Source: Fodinibius sediminis (lineage in GTDB: Bacteria > Bacteroidota > Rhodothermia > Balneolales > Balneolaceae). Taken from it: a stretch of 64,000 nt of DNA. Of this stretch, positions 1 through 7,171 are shown in pieces; within the stretch, counting starts at the first letter, position 1, and each line of letters starts with the position of its first letter. Under the pieces are notes generated by a model, which was not told the origin of the DNA, did not search any database, and saw only the letters and a program-made list of their open reading frames with translations. The DNA lies in contig NZ_FXTH01000009.1 in NCBI RefSeq assembly GCF_900182555.1, positions 1 through 64,000 on the forward strand, in the 5' to 3' direction. A program made the position numbers and the translations under genes.

Positions 1-136
1 AATTCCGTTTTAATCATCGAAATAAAAACTTATATAACGTCTTACTGGATAAGCTCCGAGAGGACCCCCTTTGAGAGCTTAACTTCATAAGACCCTAAAA
101 TATTATGACAGCACTTACCGTTGGATGAAGTTTGGG

Positions 137-1042
137 TTACGACTTGGAAAGATAGTACTTAGCAAAGCCTTTTGCCCATCCGAGAGAAAGGACTACTTTC
201 TGCAGATAATGAATTCCCCATAAGACTGGCAGGTGTTGCCTCATTTCGTCCTTGCCCCGCCTTTCAATTTTATCTCTCAGCTCGCGGGTCCCCGGTGGAA
301 CGAATTGATACAGCATGAGCAGAATAAGTTTCACGGGGTGCATATCATTGTCCAGCCAGACTTTGGGCTGGCCGGTTCCGACCCGGAATACTTTTCTCAT
401 GAGGGGAAGAAACGGGCGTGCCGGGTAATGAACTTCAGCATGGGCATCATACACGAGCTTAAATCCCGCCCTGGATGCTTTTTTGGTCCAGTACAAATCC
501 ATGCCTGATCGGTGGTTTTCCGGAAAGGGACCTACGGTGTCCAGTACCTCTCGCTTGAAAAAAAGATTCCCGCCCGCGCAGGATTGTCCACGGTCAATCA
601 AGTCTTTCATGTCTACAAATAACAGGGAGTCATACCACTCGCCAAAGGTCTCTTCGTTGGAGTAGGTAAATGAAATCTGGCCGCCCACCAGATCTGCGTC
701 TGTCTTCCGGAGACGACGAATCCCGTTTTGAAGCCAGTGAGGGGTGGGCGTACAATTTACATCCAGCAGCACCAGGATATCACCTCTGGCACGGGAGAGC
801 CCTTCATTTCGGGCGGCGTACGGATTTTGTACGTCGGTTCTGCGGCAAAGAATGATATCAGAATGAGATTGTATTTTCTGCACAGTCCGGTCGGTGGAGC
901 CATTATCGACTACAATGATTTCAAAATGTTCGCGGGGATATTGCTGATTTTGAAGGGCATCGAGAAAGTCGTCAATTTGCTCCTCAGCATTGTAAACAGG
1001 AGTAATGACGGAAACAAGGGGATATGTCATAGCCTCGGGCAT
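137..1042 (-). CDS. Family 2 glycosyltransferase of surface-polysaccharide operon
   Basis: Predicted to transfer a sugar from a nucleotide-sugar donor onto a polysaccharide or lipid-linked intermediate at the inner face of the cytoplasmic membrane. The 301-residue protein has a GT-A N-terminus (SVITPVYN near residue 11, VVDNGSTD near 45, LLDVNC near 92 at the DxD position) and a hydrophobic C-terminal third that may bind the membrane. It is the last gene seen in a minus-strand operon, 11 bases after the sulfotransferase. A second in-frame ATG at 1030 (MTYPLVS) starts closer to the domain and may be the true start. Family call is firm; the sugar is unknown. Confidence 0.88.
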   Translation of the reverse strand: MPEAMTYPLVSVITPVYNAEEQIDDFLDALQNQQYPREHFEIIVVDNGSTDRTVQKIQSHSDIILCRRTDVQNPYAARNEGLSRARGDILVLLDVNCTPTPHWLQNGIRRLRKTDADLVGGQISFTYSNEETFGEWYDSLLFVDMKDLIDRGQSCAGGNLFFKREVLDTVGPFPENHRSGMDLYWTKKASRAGFKLVYDAHAEVHYPARPFLPLMRKVFRVGTGQPKVWLDNDMHPVKLILLMLYQFVPPGTRELRDKIERRGKDEMRQHLPVLWGIHYLQKVVLSLGWAKGFAKYYLSKS

Positions 1043-1053
1043 GAAAGAGCTAC

Positions 1054-2007
1054 TTATGATGAACGGAGGTCGTATGATAATGTTCGGGCCACCGGTGCAA
1101 TAATTGCATTGACTTTTTTAATCTGAGAGCTGGTCCAGTTTTCTGGTACTGAGAAGGTTCCTTCTTCCTGGGCATTGTGTTTCTTTCCCATGACGCTCTT
1201 TATATCTGAAGCGGGCGGATGGTAGGGAACGGACTCCACAAAGTTGAAAAGTTCGGCAATGAGTTCTGGCTTTGCCTGGAAAAAAGCTTCGGAAGAGAAG
1301 TTCATTTTCTGTTCACTCGGCAGCTGTTCCATAAAGGTCAGGCAATGGTGATTAATTTTCTGCCAGTTCCAGGCTACCTTTTCCAGATTCGTGAGCTCGC
1401 CCCACTGTTCGTGAAGGGGATCTCCGGAGAGGGGAGTGATGCGGGCATAATCGCGCATGTGGCCGCAGTAATAACGACGGCGCATCCCTGAACGTATGAA
1501 ATCATAAGGGTTGCGGTAGATATGAATAAACTTGCTTGCCGGATATAATTCAAGGAGCAGGTCGGCAATGTAACTCAATCGATTATTTGTTTCCACATAG
1601 CTGAATCCATCGCGGATGCTCCTGAATACGAGCTCATCGCGCAGGTAGATGGTGGTTCCAAGGGCCTGCTCTCGGCCTATGCTGCCATTGTAGTAATCGA
1701 AGGAAAACTGGAAAAGTTCCGGCGAGGGTTCATGAAAAGCATCGATACCGGGAGCCAGGTTAAGCAGCCTCGTCAGTGTATTCGTGCCGGTTCTGCCCGT
1801 GGACAGCACCCATACAGGCTGAAGCTGTTTCCACCGGTCATCCGTAATGCGATTGGTTATCTGCGGGGCTTCGTCAATGGGATCTTCCTCTAAGGCGAAA
1901 GCACGGAGCAGCGCCCGGTTCGACTGCTCAAATTTCCGCTTGACGAATCGGTGATGCCGGTCGAGTATGTTGCGGGTGATCCGTAGGAGGTTCTGCTTCA
2001 GAGACAT
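1054..2007 (-). CDS. Sulfotransferase family protein
   Basis: Likely moves sulfate from PAPS to a hydroxyl of a carbohydrate. The 317-residue sequence shows the 5'-phosphosulfate loop as STGRTGTNTL (about residues 69-78) and a 3'-phosphate-binding segment IHIYRNPYDFIRSG in the middle, the arrangement of cytosolic and carbohydrate sulfotransferases. No membrane segment is obvious. It lies between an acetyltransferase-like gene (20 bases upstream) and a glycosyltransferase (11 bases downstream), so the substrate is probably the repeat unit made by this operon. With the divergent sulfotransferase at 5481 it points to a sulfated polysaccharide. Substrate is inferred. Confidence 0.85.
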   Translation of the reverse strand: MSLKQNLLRITRNILDRHHRFVKRKFEQSNRALLRAFALEEDPIDEAPQITNRITDDRWKQLQPVWVLSTGRTGTNTLTRLLNLAPGIDAFHEPSPELFQFSFDYYNGSIGREQALGTTIYLRDELVFRSIRDGFSYVETNNRLSYIADLLLELYPASKFIHIYRNPYDFIRSGMRRRYYCGHMRDYARITPLSGDPLHEQWGELTNLEKVAWNWQKINHHCLTFMEQLPSEQKMNFSSEAFFQAKPELIAELFNFVESVPYHPPASDIKSVMGKKHNAQEEGTFSVPENWTSSQIKKVNAIIAPVARTLSYDLRSS

Positions 2008-2027
2008 AATGATCAGGCAGTAATTTT

Positions 2028-2618
2028 TTAATCAGAAAGGGGGCGTCCGCTTATTCCACCGTACTTTCCTTCGCGCTCGAGACGATTATAATGTTCTTCG
2101 TCACGTTTTTTCAGCAACCGGTATTTCTGGCTGCCGATGATGGACAGCGCGGGAACATGGCCTGCGACCGTACATCCGGCCCCCACAATGACGCCATCCT
2201 CAATGACGGTACCGGGTGCCACGACGACGTTCATCCCTATCCAGACATTTTTTCCGATATGCACGGGCTTATAGACGTCATTGTCATCAATAGGCAGTCG
2301 TTTCCCTTCATAGTCATGGTTCATGGTGTAGCACACGAAATTTCGGCTGATGTGGGTGTTTTCACCGATAAACAGCCCCCCCTCCGCCCGGATGTGTACA
2401 TTGTCTCCTATATGCACATTCTTTTCGATAACGGCTTGTTCGAATCCGGAGAATTTTTTGACCCGTCCATTGATACGCAGATCCGGACTGCAGTTCTCGG
2501 AGCTTTGAATTAGTTTTTGATTTTCTTTCTGGATGGTATGCTTTTCTCCCTGCTCAACCAGCTTATAAAAAAAAGCGCCGATGCGACGGGCAAAAAAGCG
2601 GGCGATATCTTTAACCAT
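2028..2618 (-). CDS. Left-handed beta-helix (hexapeptide) acyltransferase
   Basis: Predicted O-acetyl- or acyltransferase that decorates the polysaccharide. The 196 residues contain repeated hexapeptide turns from about residue 60 (VHIGDNVHI, IGENTHIS, VHIGKNVWIGMN, VIEDGVIVGAG), ending with the GSQKYRLLKKR tail common in these enzymes; the N-terminal 55 residues are an extension without clear family. Histidine in NHDYEG is a candidate catalytic residue. Its ATG overlaps the 3' end of the flippase gene by eight bases (stop and start interlocked), so the two are probably translationally coupled. Donor and acceptor are not readable from sequence. Confidence 0.85.
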   Translation of the reverse strand: MVKDIARFFARRIGAFFYKLVEQGEKHTIQKENQKLIQSSENCSPDLRINGRVKKFSGFEQAVIEKNVHIGDNVHIRAEGGLFIGENTHISRNFVCYTMNHDYEGKRLPIDDNDVYKPVHIGKNVWIGMNVVVAPGTVIEDGVIVGAGCTVAGHVPALSIIGSQKYRLLKKRDEEHYNRLEREGKYGGISGRPLSD

Positions 2619-4047
2619 ACTGAATATATTCTTTTAAAAAGTAAGATAATGTTTTTCCCTTTCTGTAAAAATGAAAGAGTATTGCTGCCAATAAAAGTGG
2701 TGCGCCGGCATATTCAAACAAATAAAAGTAATGCTCCAGGTATAGCAGACTTACAAAGGCAAAAGTGATAAAGGTACTAAAGGTGCCGACATACCCCATC
2801 GCTGTACTTTTAAATACTTCCAGAGAGAACATTCGGTATGCCATGATAATGCGATAGCTTAATGCGATAAAGAATATGACTCCCACGCTGTATGAAGTCC
2901 CAATCACCCCAAACTGTTTGGTAAACAGGTAGATAAAAGGAACAAAAAGGATGACCTCAATTATTCTACCGACAGCAAGAATGTTTTGTTTCTTCTCTGC
3001 TAAAAATAGCGGTACGATAATGTTGCCGATACCCCTCATCAGGCCGGTAAAGGTTAAAATTTGAATAATGGGAATGGCTTCTACCCACCGGTCATCGAAA
3101 AAGAGATTGATTAGGGGGGATGTAAGCATAAACAGCCCCGTGAAAACGATGCAAAGCAGCAGAATCTGGTCTTCCAGAATTCGGTTGATCTTTGTATGGG
3201 CCTGCTCATCACCGGCTACCAGTTTCGTGTAATAGGGAAAGAGCACCCGTCCGAAGAGTTTCCTGATAATTGTGATAATAACATTTATCAAGGTGTAGCC
3301 GATCAGGTAAAAGCCCAGGATATCACTGCCCAAAAGCTTGCCCACCATAAGGTCGTCGATCTGGATGGTAACAAAGGATCCCAGGGATATCAGAAAAAAA
3401 TGCTTGCCGTGATGGAAAATCTCCTTCAGGTAACGCCATTCAGGAAACCGTGGCCAGGCGGGGATGCCGAAGAAGCCGTAACTCATAAACACTTTGAAGC
3501 CTTCCACAATGAGCAGGGCCATAACCATGGCCAGCACGCTCTGATATACATATGCCAGGGCAACCACGATGATAAAGAACAGGATCTGTCCCAGAGCATC
3601 ATAGATGGCGATATTTTTGAATTCTATGTCTCGCTCTGATAAATAGAGGGCAGGGGTGGTAAATGACTGAATCGCTGGAACAATGATGGCCAGTGTAAAG
3701 ATGAACTTGCCTTCCGGAGAATCCACGAAGGATGCATAATAGGGAACAATGGCCAGGGCCACCCCCGTAATGAAGAGGCCCCGCAGGATCATAAACCCCC
3801 AGATGGATCGCAAAAAACTTTTTTTTATAGATTCACGTTGTATCAGCAGTTTCTGAATGCCCACTTCCGTGAGGCTCTCCATCGCTTTAATGAGAACATT
3901 GGCAAGTCCCCAGATGCCAAAATCGGCGGGTGAGAGAAAAATAGCCAGTACAGGGGTCTGAATAAACTTGATTAAATAGGTGACGCCCAGCGGTAAGGCT
4001 AATAATTTAATGGATGATAAGGATTTCTTCTTTAAGTCTTCCCCCAT
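2611..4047 (-). CDS. Wzx-type polysaccharide flippase (MOP superfamily)
   Basis: Predicted to flip lipid-linked oligosaccharide repeat units across the inner membrane. The 478-residue protein is hydrophobic throughout, with about 12-14 membrane helices, and begins KKKSLSSIKLLALPLGVTYLIKFIQTPVLAIFLSP, typical of polysaccharide-biosynthesis (RfbX/Wzx) proteins. Length is normal for the family. It sits between the Wzz-like gene (77 bases upstream) and the acyltransferase it overlaps. Together with Wzz this suggests a Wzy-dependent pathway, although no Wzy polymerase lies in the window; it may be further left. Function confident, substrate unknown. Confidence 0.88.
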   Translation of the reverse strand: MGEDLKKKSLSSIKLLALPLGVTYLIKFIQTPVLAIFLSPADFGIWGLANVLIKAMESLTEVGIQKLLIQRESIKKSFLRSIWGFMILRGLFITGVALAIVPYYASFVDSPEGKFIFTLAIIVPAIQSFTTPALYLSERDIEFKNIAIYDALGQILFFIIVVALAYVYQSVLAMVMALLIVEGFKVFMSYGFFGIPAWPRFPEWRYLKEIFHHGKHFFLISLGSFVTIQIDDLMVGKLLGSDILGFYLIGYTLINVIITIIRKLFGRVLFPYYTKLVAGDEQAHTKINRILEDQILLLCIVFTGLFMLTSPLINLFFDDRWVEAIPIIQILTFTGLMRGIGNIIVPLFLAEKKQNILAVGRIIEVILFVPFIYLFTKQFGVIGTSYSVGVIFFIALSYRIIMAYRMFSLEVFKSTAMGYVGTFSTFITFAFVSLLYLEHYFYLFEYAGAPLLLAAILFHFYRKGKTLSYFLKEYIQYG

Positions 4048-4124
4048 GTAACAACGGTCCTTGCAGTAATGATGTCCTTCAGAAATAACTGGTTTCTGAT
4101 GCAGGATGAGCTGTCCGACGACGG

Positions 4125-5135
4125 TCAGTCTTCCTTGCGCAGGATAAATGAAGCGGTTATCCAGCTGATGCCGATAAATAAACCAAGTATCGTTCCCAGG
4201 AATACAATCAGCTTACGGTTCGGCTGAATGAGTGTACTGGGCATCGTAATATCATCTAATAGGCGGAAAGGAGGTAATTGTTCCTGAATATTTAATTCCA
4301 TCCTCTGGACTTGCTGCCTGAGGGTATGGTAACGTTCCAGGTTCGATTCGTAGCGGCTTTGAAGACCTGTATTGTTGTCGGTTGACTGCTCACTGAGTGC
4401 CTGCCGGGAGGTTTCAAGTTCTTGTCCGGCTTTCTGAAGTTGGGTTTCAAGAAAATTTTTATACAGCACTGCTTTTTCCGTTTTATACGAACTAGCCCGG
4501 TTATACAAGGTCTCAAGCGTGAGTTTGACCAGCTGTGCAGCCAGCATGGATTCGGGCATGGAGGCAGATATCTGAACAATACCGGTTCTCCGCTGGTAGG
4601 TGGCCGTAATGCGACTGGAAAGCTCGCTTATAACGTTGCGCTCGGAGGGGCTCAGCTTGAGAATGGAGACCGCCAGCTGCGGGGTCGTCTTGCTGCTGTC
4701 GTCAGCAGCCTGAGCTTTGGTCTGCACGGGCTCGGGCTGCGACTTGTCCCCGCCCAGGATGGAACCGGGAAGCCCGATGGTGTATTGGTACATCCTGTGA
4801 AAGATGGAGGGTTGGTAGACCTCCGTAAAATACTGGAACATCGTAAGAGTAGAATCCACGCCGCTGTAATTAAACGGCTGGTGCATCAATTCTTTTTTGA
4901 AAGCAACACTGTTTACCATATGGGGATAGAGCTGTAAAAGATAGGAGGGGGGGCGGTTTTCGCGTCCCACCCCGGTCAGGCCGAAGAGAAGCCCGTAGCT
5001 TTCCAAAGCCTCATTAACGTTATCCTGAAGCTCATACTCCGGAATAATAGAAGCACTGGAGGAATACTCAGCAGGGCTGAAGAGCGCGAAAAAGAGGCTT
5101 ATGGCAAAGAAGATTGCTACAGACCAGTAGACCAC
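4125..5135 (-). CDS. Wzz/GNVR-type polysaccharide chain-length regulator (start unresolved)
   Basis: Polysaccharide co-polymerase that controls chain length in the inner membrane. It has an N-terminal membrane helix, a large periplasmic region with a coiled coil (about residues 195-275), a PNR motif and a second helix (about residues 304-328); no tyrosine-kinase domain follows. The given start is the GTG at 5135, which falls directly at the first helix. The frame stays open to 5303 and encodes a typical cytoplasmic lead-in ending IDFSKLLHYYWARRTV, so the real protein is probably about 50 residues longer. That extension holds no ATG, GTG or TTG; ATT (5288, 5285) or CTG (5282) are the only near-cognate options at its beginning. 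First gene of the minus-strand operon. Confidence 0.82.
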   Translation of the reverse strand: MVYWSVAIFFAISLFFALFSPAEYSSSASIIPEYELQDNVNEALESYGLLFGLTGVGRENRPPSYLLQLYPHMVNSVAFKKELMHQPFNYSGVDSTLTMFQYFTEVYQPSIFHRMYQYTIGLPGSILGGDKSQPEPVQTKAQAADDSSKTTPQLAVSILKLSPSERNVISELSSRITATYQRRTGIVQISASMPESMLAAQLVKLTLETLYNRASSYKTEKAVLYKNFLETQLQKAGQELETSRQALSEQSTDNNTGLQSRYESNLERYHTLRQQVQRMELNIQEQLPPFRLLDDITMPSTLIQPNRKLIVFLGTILGLFIGISWITASFILRKED

Positions 5136-5480
5136 TGTTCTCCTGGCCCAGTAGTAATGCAGCAGTTTGCTGAAATCAATTCGTTCATAATCTTCATCCG
5201 GCTCTTTCGATACGGGAATGAGGCGATAATACTGCTGGTTATCCGGGGCCTCGTCTTCGTTATGGTCGGTTGAGGAACTCAGAATAATCGAATTTTTATA
5301 TCTTCAGGATTACATTAATATGACAAGTTAACTTCCGTGAAGTCATTTTACAAAAGGATATGGCAAAGATACTGTAGGGCAACATTTTCCGGAACCTGCA
5401 GACCGTGCCAGGGTTATACTTCATATAAGTTACCGATCACAAGCCGATTTAGTTTCAATATTATTTAAAATCTTTTTTCA

Positions 5481-6305
5481 ATGCTTCCCGATTTTATCAT
5501 TATAGGAGCGATGAAAAGTGGTACCTCCAGCCTGTTTCATTACCTGCAGCTGCATCCTGAGGTTGGAATGTCAGCAATCAAAGAAGTTGATTTCTTTATT
5601 GCTGAAAATAATTACGGCAAGGGGGTAGACTGGTACCGGTCACAGTTCACGGGGAATTTCAGCAAATATGGGGAGGCTTCCCCCAATTATTCAAAAGCCC
5701 ACTATTTCGCAGGGGTGCCACAGCGTATGCATGACCTTCTGCCTGATGTAAAATTGATTTACCTGGTACGTGATCCGATCGAACGGATTATCTCCCATTA
5801 CACACATAACTACAGCGAGGGAAGGGAGCATCGCACGATAGAAGAAGCCCTGGAAACGTTGAGTGATAATCATTATGTGATGTGCAGTAAATATTTTTGG
5901 CAGCTGAATCATTTTATGGAATATTATCAAGGAGCGCAGATTCTGGTTATGCCATCCCGTGAGTTGAAGTATGAGCGACATTCAGCTTTGCAGCGGGTAT
6001 TTGCATTTGTGGGGGTGGATGAGATGTTTTACGACCCCGCCTACGAGGAACAAAAGCACCAAAGCAGTCAAAAAAGGCGAAAGGGACGTCTAAGCCGTCT
6101 TGTCCTGGAAAGCCCGCTCATCAAAACCCTCAAGTATTATATTCCGGATGCGATCAAGGATCCCATCAAAAAAGCAACACGTCCGGAGATTACCAAGCCC
6201 ACGCTACGGCCGGAATTGCGCGACAAGCTTCGCGAATATTTGCAGCCGGATGTCGAAAAGCTGCAGGCCTTTACAGGCTATTCCTTTTCATCCTGGGACA
6301 TATAA
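5481..6305 (+). CDS. Sulfotransferase domain protein
   Basis: PAPS-dependent sulfotransferase, probably acting on a carbohydrate. The 274 residues contain the 5'-phosphosulfate loop GAMKSGTSSLF (residues 9-19) and the 3'-phosphate motif LVRDPIERIISHY (about 95-107), as in heparan-sulfate and NodH-like sulfotransferases. The ATG at 5481 follows an AT-rich leader with no Shine-Dalgarno sequence. It is transcribed away from the Wzz-Wzx operon, so both could be expressed from the shared 180-bp region. A perfect 10-bp hairpin lies about 105 bases beyond the stop. Confidence 0.86.
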   Translation: MLPDFIIIGAMKSGTSSLFHYLQLHPEVGMSAIKEVDFFIAENNYGKGVDWYRSQFTGNFSKYGEASPNYSKAHYFAGVPQRMHDLLPDVKLIYLVRDPIERIISHYTHNYSEGREHRTIEEALETLSDNHYVMCSKYFWQLNHFMEYYQGAQILVMPSRELKYERHSALQRVFAFVGVDEMFYDPAYEEQKHQSSQKRRKGRLSRLVLESPLIKTLKYYIPDAIKDPIKKATRPEITKPTLRPELRDKLREYLQPDVEKLQAFTGYSFSSWDI

Positions 6306-6410
6306 TAAAAGGGTGGTTTTATACTGTGGGCAGGAGAGAGTTCAATGAATCAATCTGTATTAATATATTAACCCACTGAATGGCAGTAGGATAGGTACCT
6401 TATTAAAGGT

Positions 6411-6442
6411 AAAGTCGGGCCACTGATTTGCAGCCCGACTTT
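6411..6442. terminator. Perfect 10-bp hairpin between convergent genes
   Basis: AAAGTCGGGC (6411-6420) pairs perfectly with GCCCGACTTT (6433-6442) around a 12-base loop. It lies five bases beyond the stop of the minus-strand Dabb gene and about 105 bases after the plus-strand sulfotransferase stop, so it can serve both. There is no long T tract on either side, so termination strength is uncertain. Confidence 0.6.
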
Positions 6443-6447
6443 GTGGT

Positions 6448-6768
6448 TTAGACATCTACCTTATAATCTACAAAATGTCGTTCGTCGATAACGGATTCAA
6501 TAAATTTGACTGCTTTCTTGTGGTGCTCGTTGCGGCTGTACATGGTGTAATCAAGCTCAGTTTCAAAATCTGAAATAAGAACAACATCGTAGGGGGCCCC
6601 GCTTTCATCATCATCGTCCGATATATTTATGCCTACCTCCACATTTTTAATCTCTTCGATGTTAATCTTTAACCCCTCCAGAATCAGCTTCATTTTTTCA
6701 GCATTCTTCTCTTTGGAGGCTCCTTCCGCTTCGTCTTTCAATTTCCACATTACAACATGTCGAATCAT
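6448..6768 (-). CDS. Dabb family (stress-responsive A/B barrel) protein
   Basis: Small cytoplasmic dimeric alpha+beta barrel protein of 106 residues. It begins MIRHVVMWKLKDEAEG, the typical Dabb opening, and ends HHKKAVKFIESVIDERHFVDYKV, the typical closing strand and helix. The biochemical role of most bacterial members is unknown; plant relatives are salt- or stress-induced. It is preceded by a clear Shine-Dalgarno sequence (TAGGAG, six bases before ATG), unusual in this window. Probably monocistronic, bounded by the hairpin at 6411 and a long upstream intergenic region. Confidence 0.88.
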   Translation of the reverse strand: MIRHVVMWKLKDEAEGASKEKNAEKMKLILEGLKINIEEIKNVEVGINISDDDDESGAPYDVVLISDFETELDYTMYSRNEHHKKAVKFIESVIDERHFVDYKVDV

Positions 6769-7171
6769 AATATTCTCCTATTATGTGTGCTTGATTTATG
6801 AAATACTGTTTAGTGTTGAAAAGTAGTTGGCTTGTTATCAGTTAGAAATCGGGTAGGCTACGACCAAGTCGGTCTTCCTGCTCTATCTATTGATAAATGT
6901 TGAATTGTTTTTCCCATAACTAAGCCCAGCTACTGATTTGGCCATTCTCCTTACAGCTATGTTGTCTGCAAGTGTCTTAACTCCCAATTAATAAAAAATT
7001 AGGTAAAATACCTAAGTGGTTTTCAGGAATTAGATTAGAACACTTTTAAATTAGCAGTTTACGGTTTAATTGCAAGAAAAAAAGCCCTGTGAATGATATT
7101 ATTGAAACTATCTGGGACGAGTTCTCCTTTACATAATTAGGAAATCGAAGATTTAAAAAAGTCCACTATTT
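6769..7171. other. Divergent intergenic region between Dabb gene and aconitase
   Basis: About 400 bases with no supportable gene. It must carry promoters for the minus-strand Dabb gene and the plus-strand aconitase. The one clear structure is the dyad at 6999-7015, described separately. The stretch close to the aconitase start is AT-rich. Confidence 0.5.
6999..7015. promoter_or_regulatory. Perfect 7-3-7 inverted repeat upstream of aconitase (possible DtxR-like operator)
   Basis: TTAGGTA (6999-7005), spacer AAA, TACCTAA (7009-7015). The arms are perfectly complementary and lie about 156 bases before the aconitase ATG. The TTAGG...CCTAA layout resembles boxes bound by DtxR/IdeR/MntR-family metal regulators, but the length differs from the 19-bp classic box. 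Regulator assignment is inference from similarity only. Confidence 0.35.
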
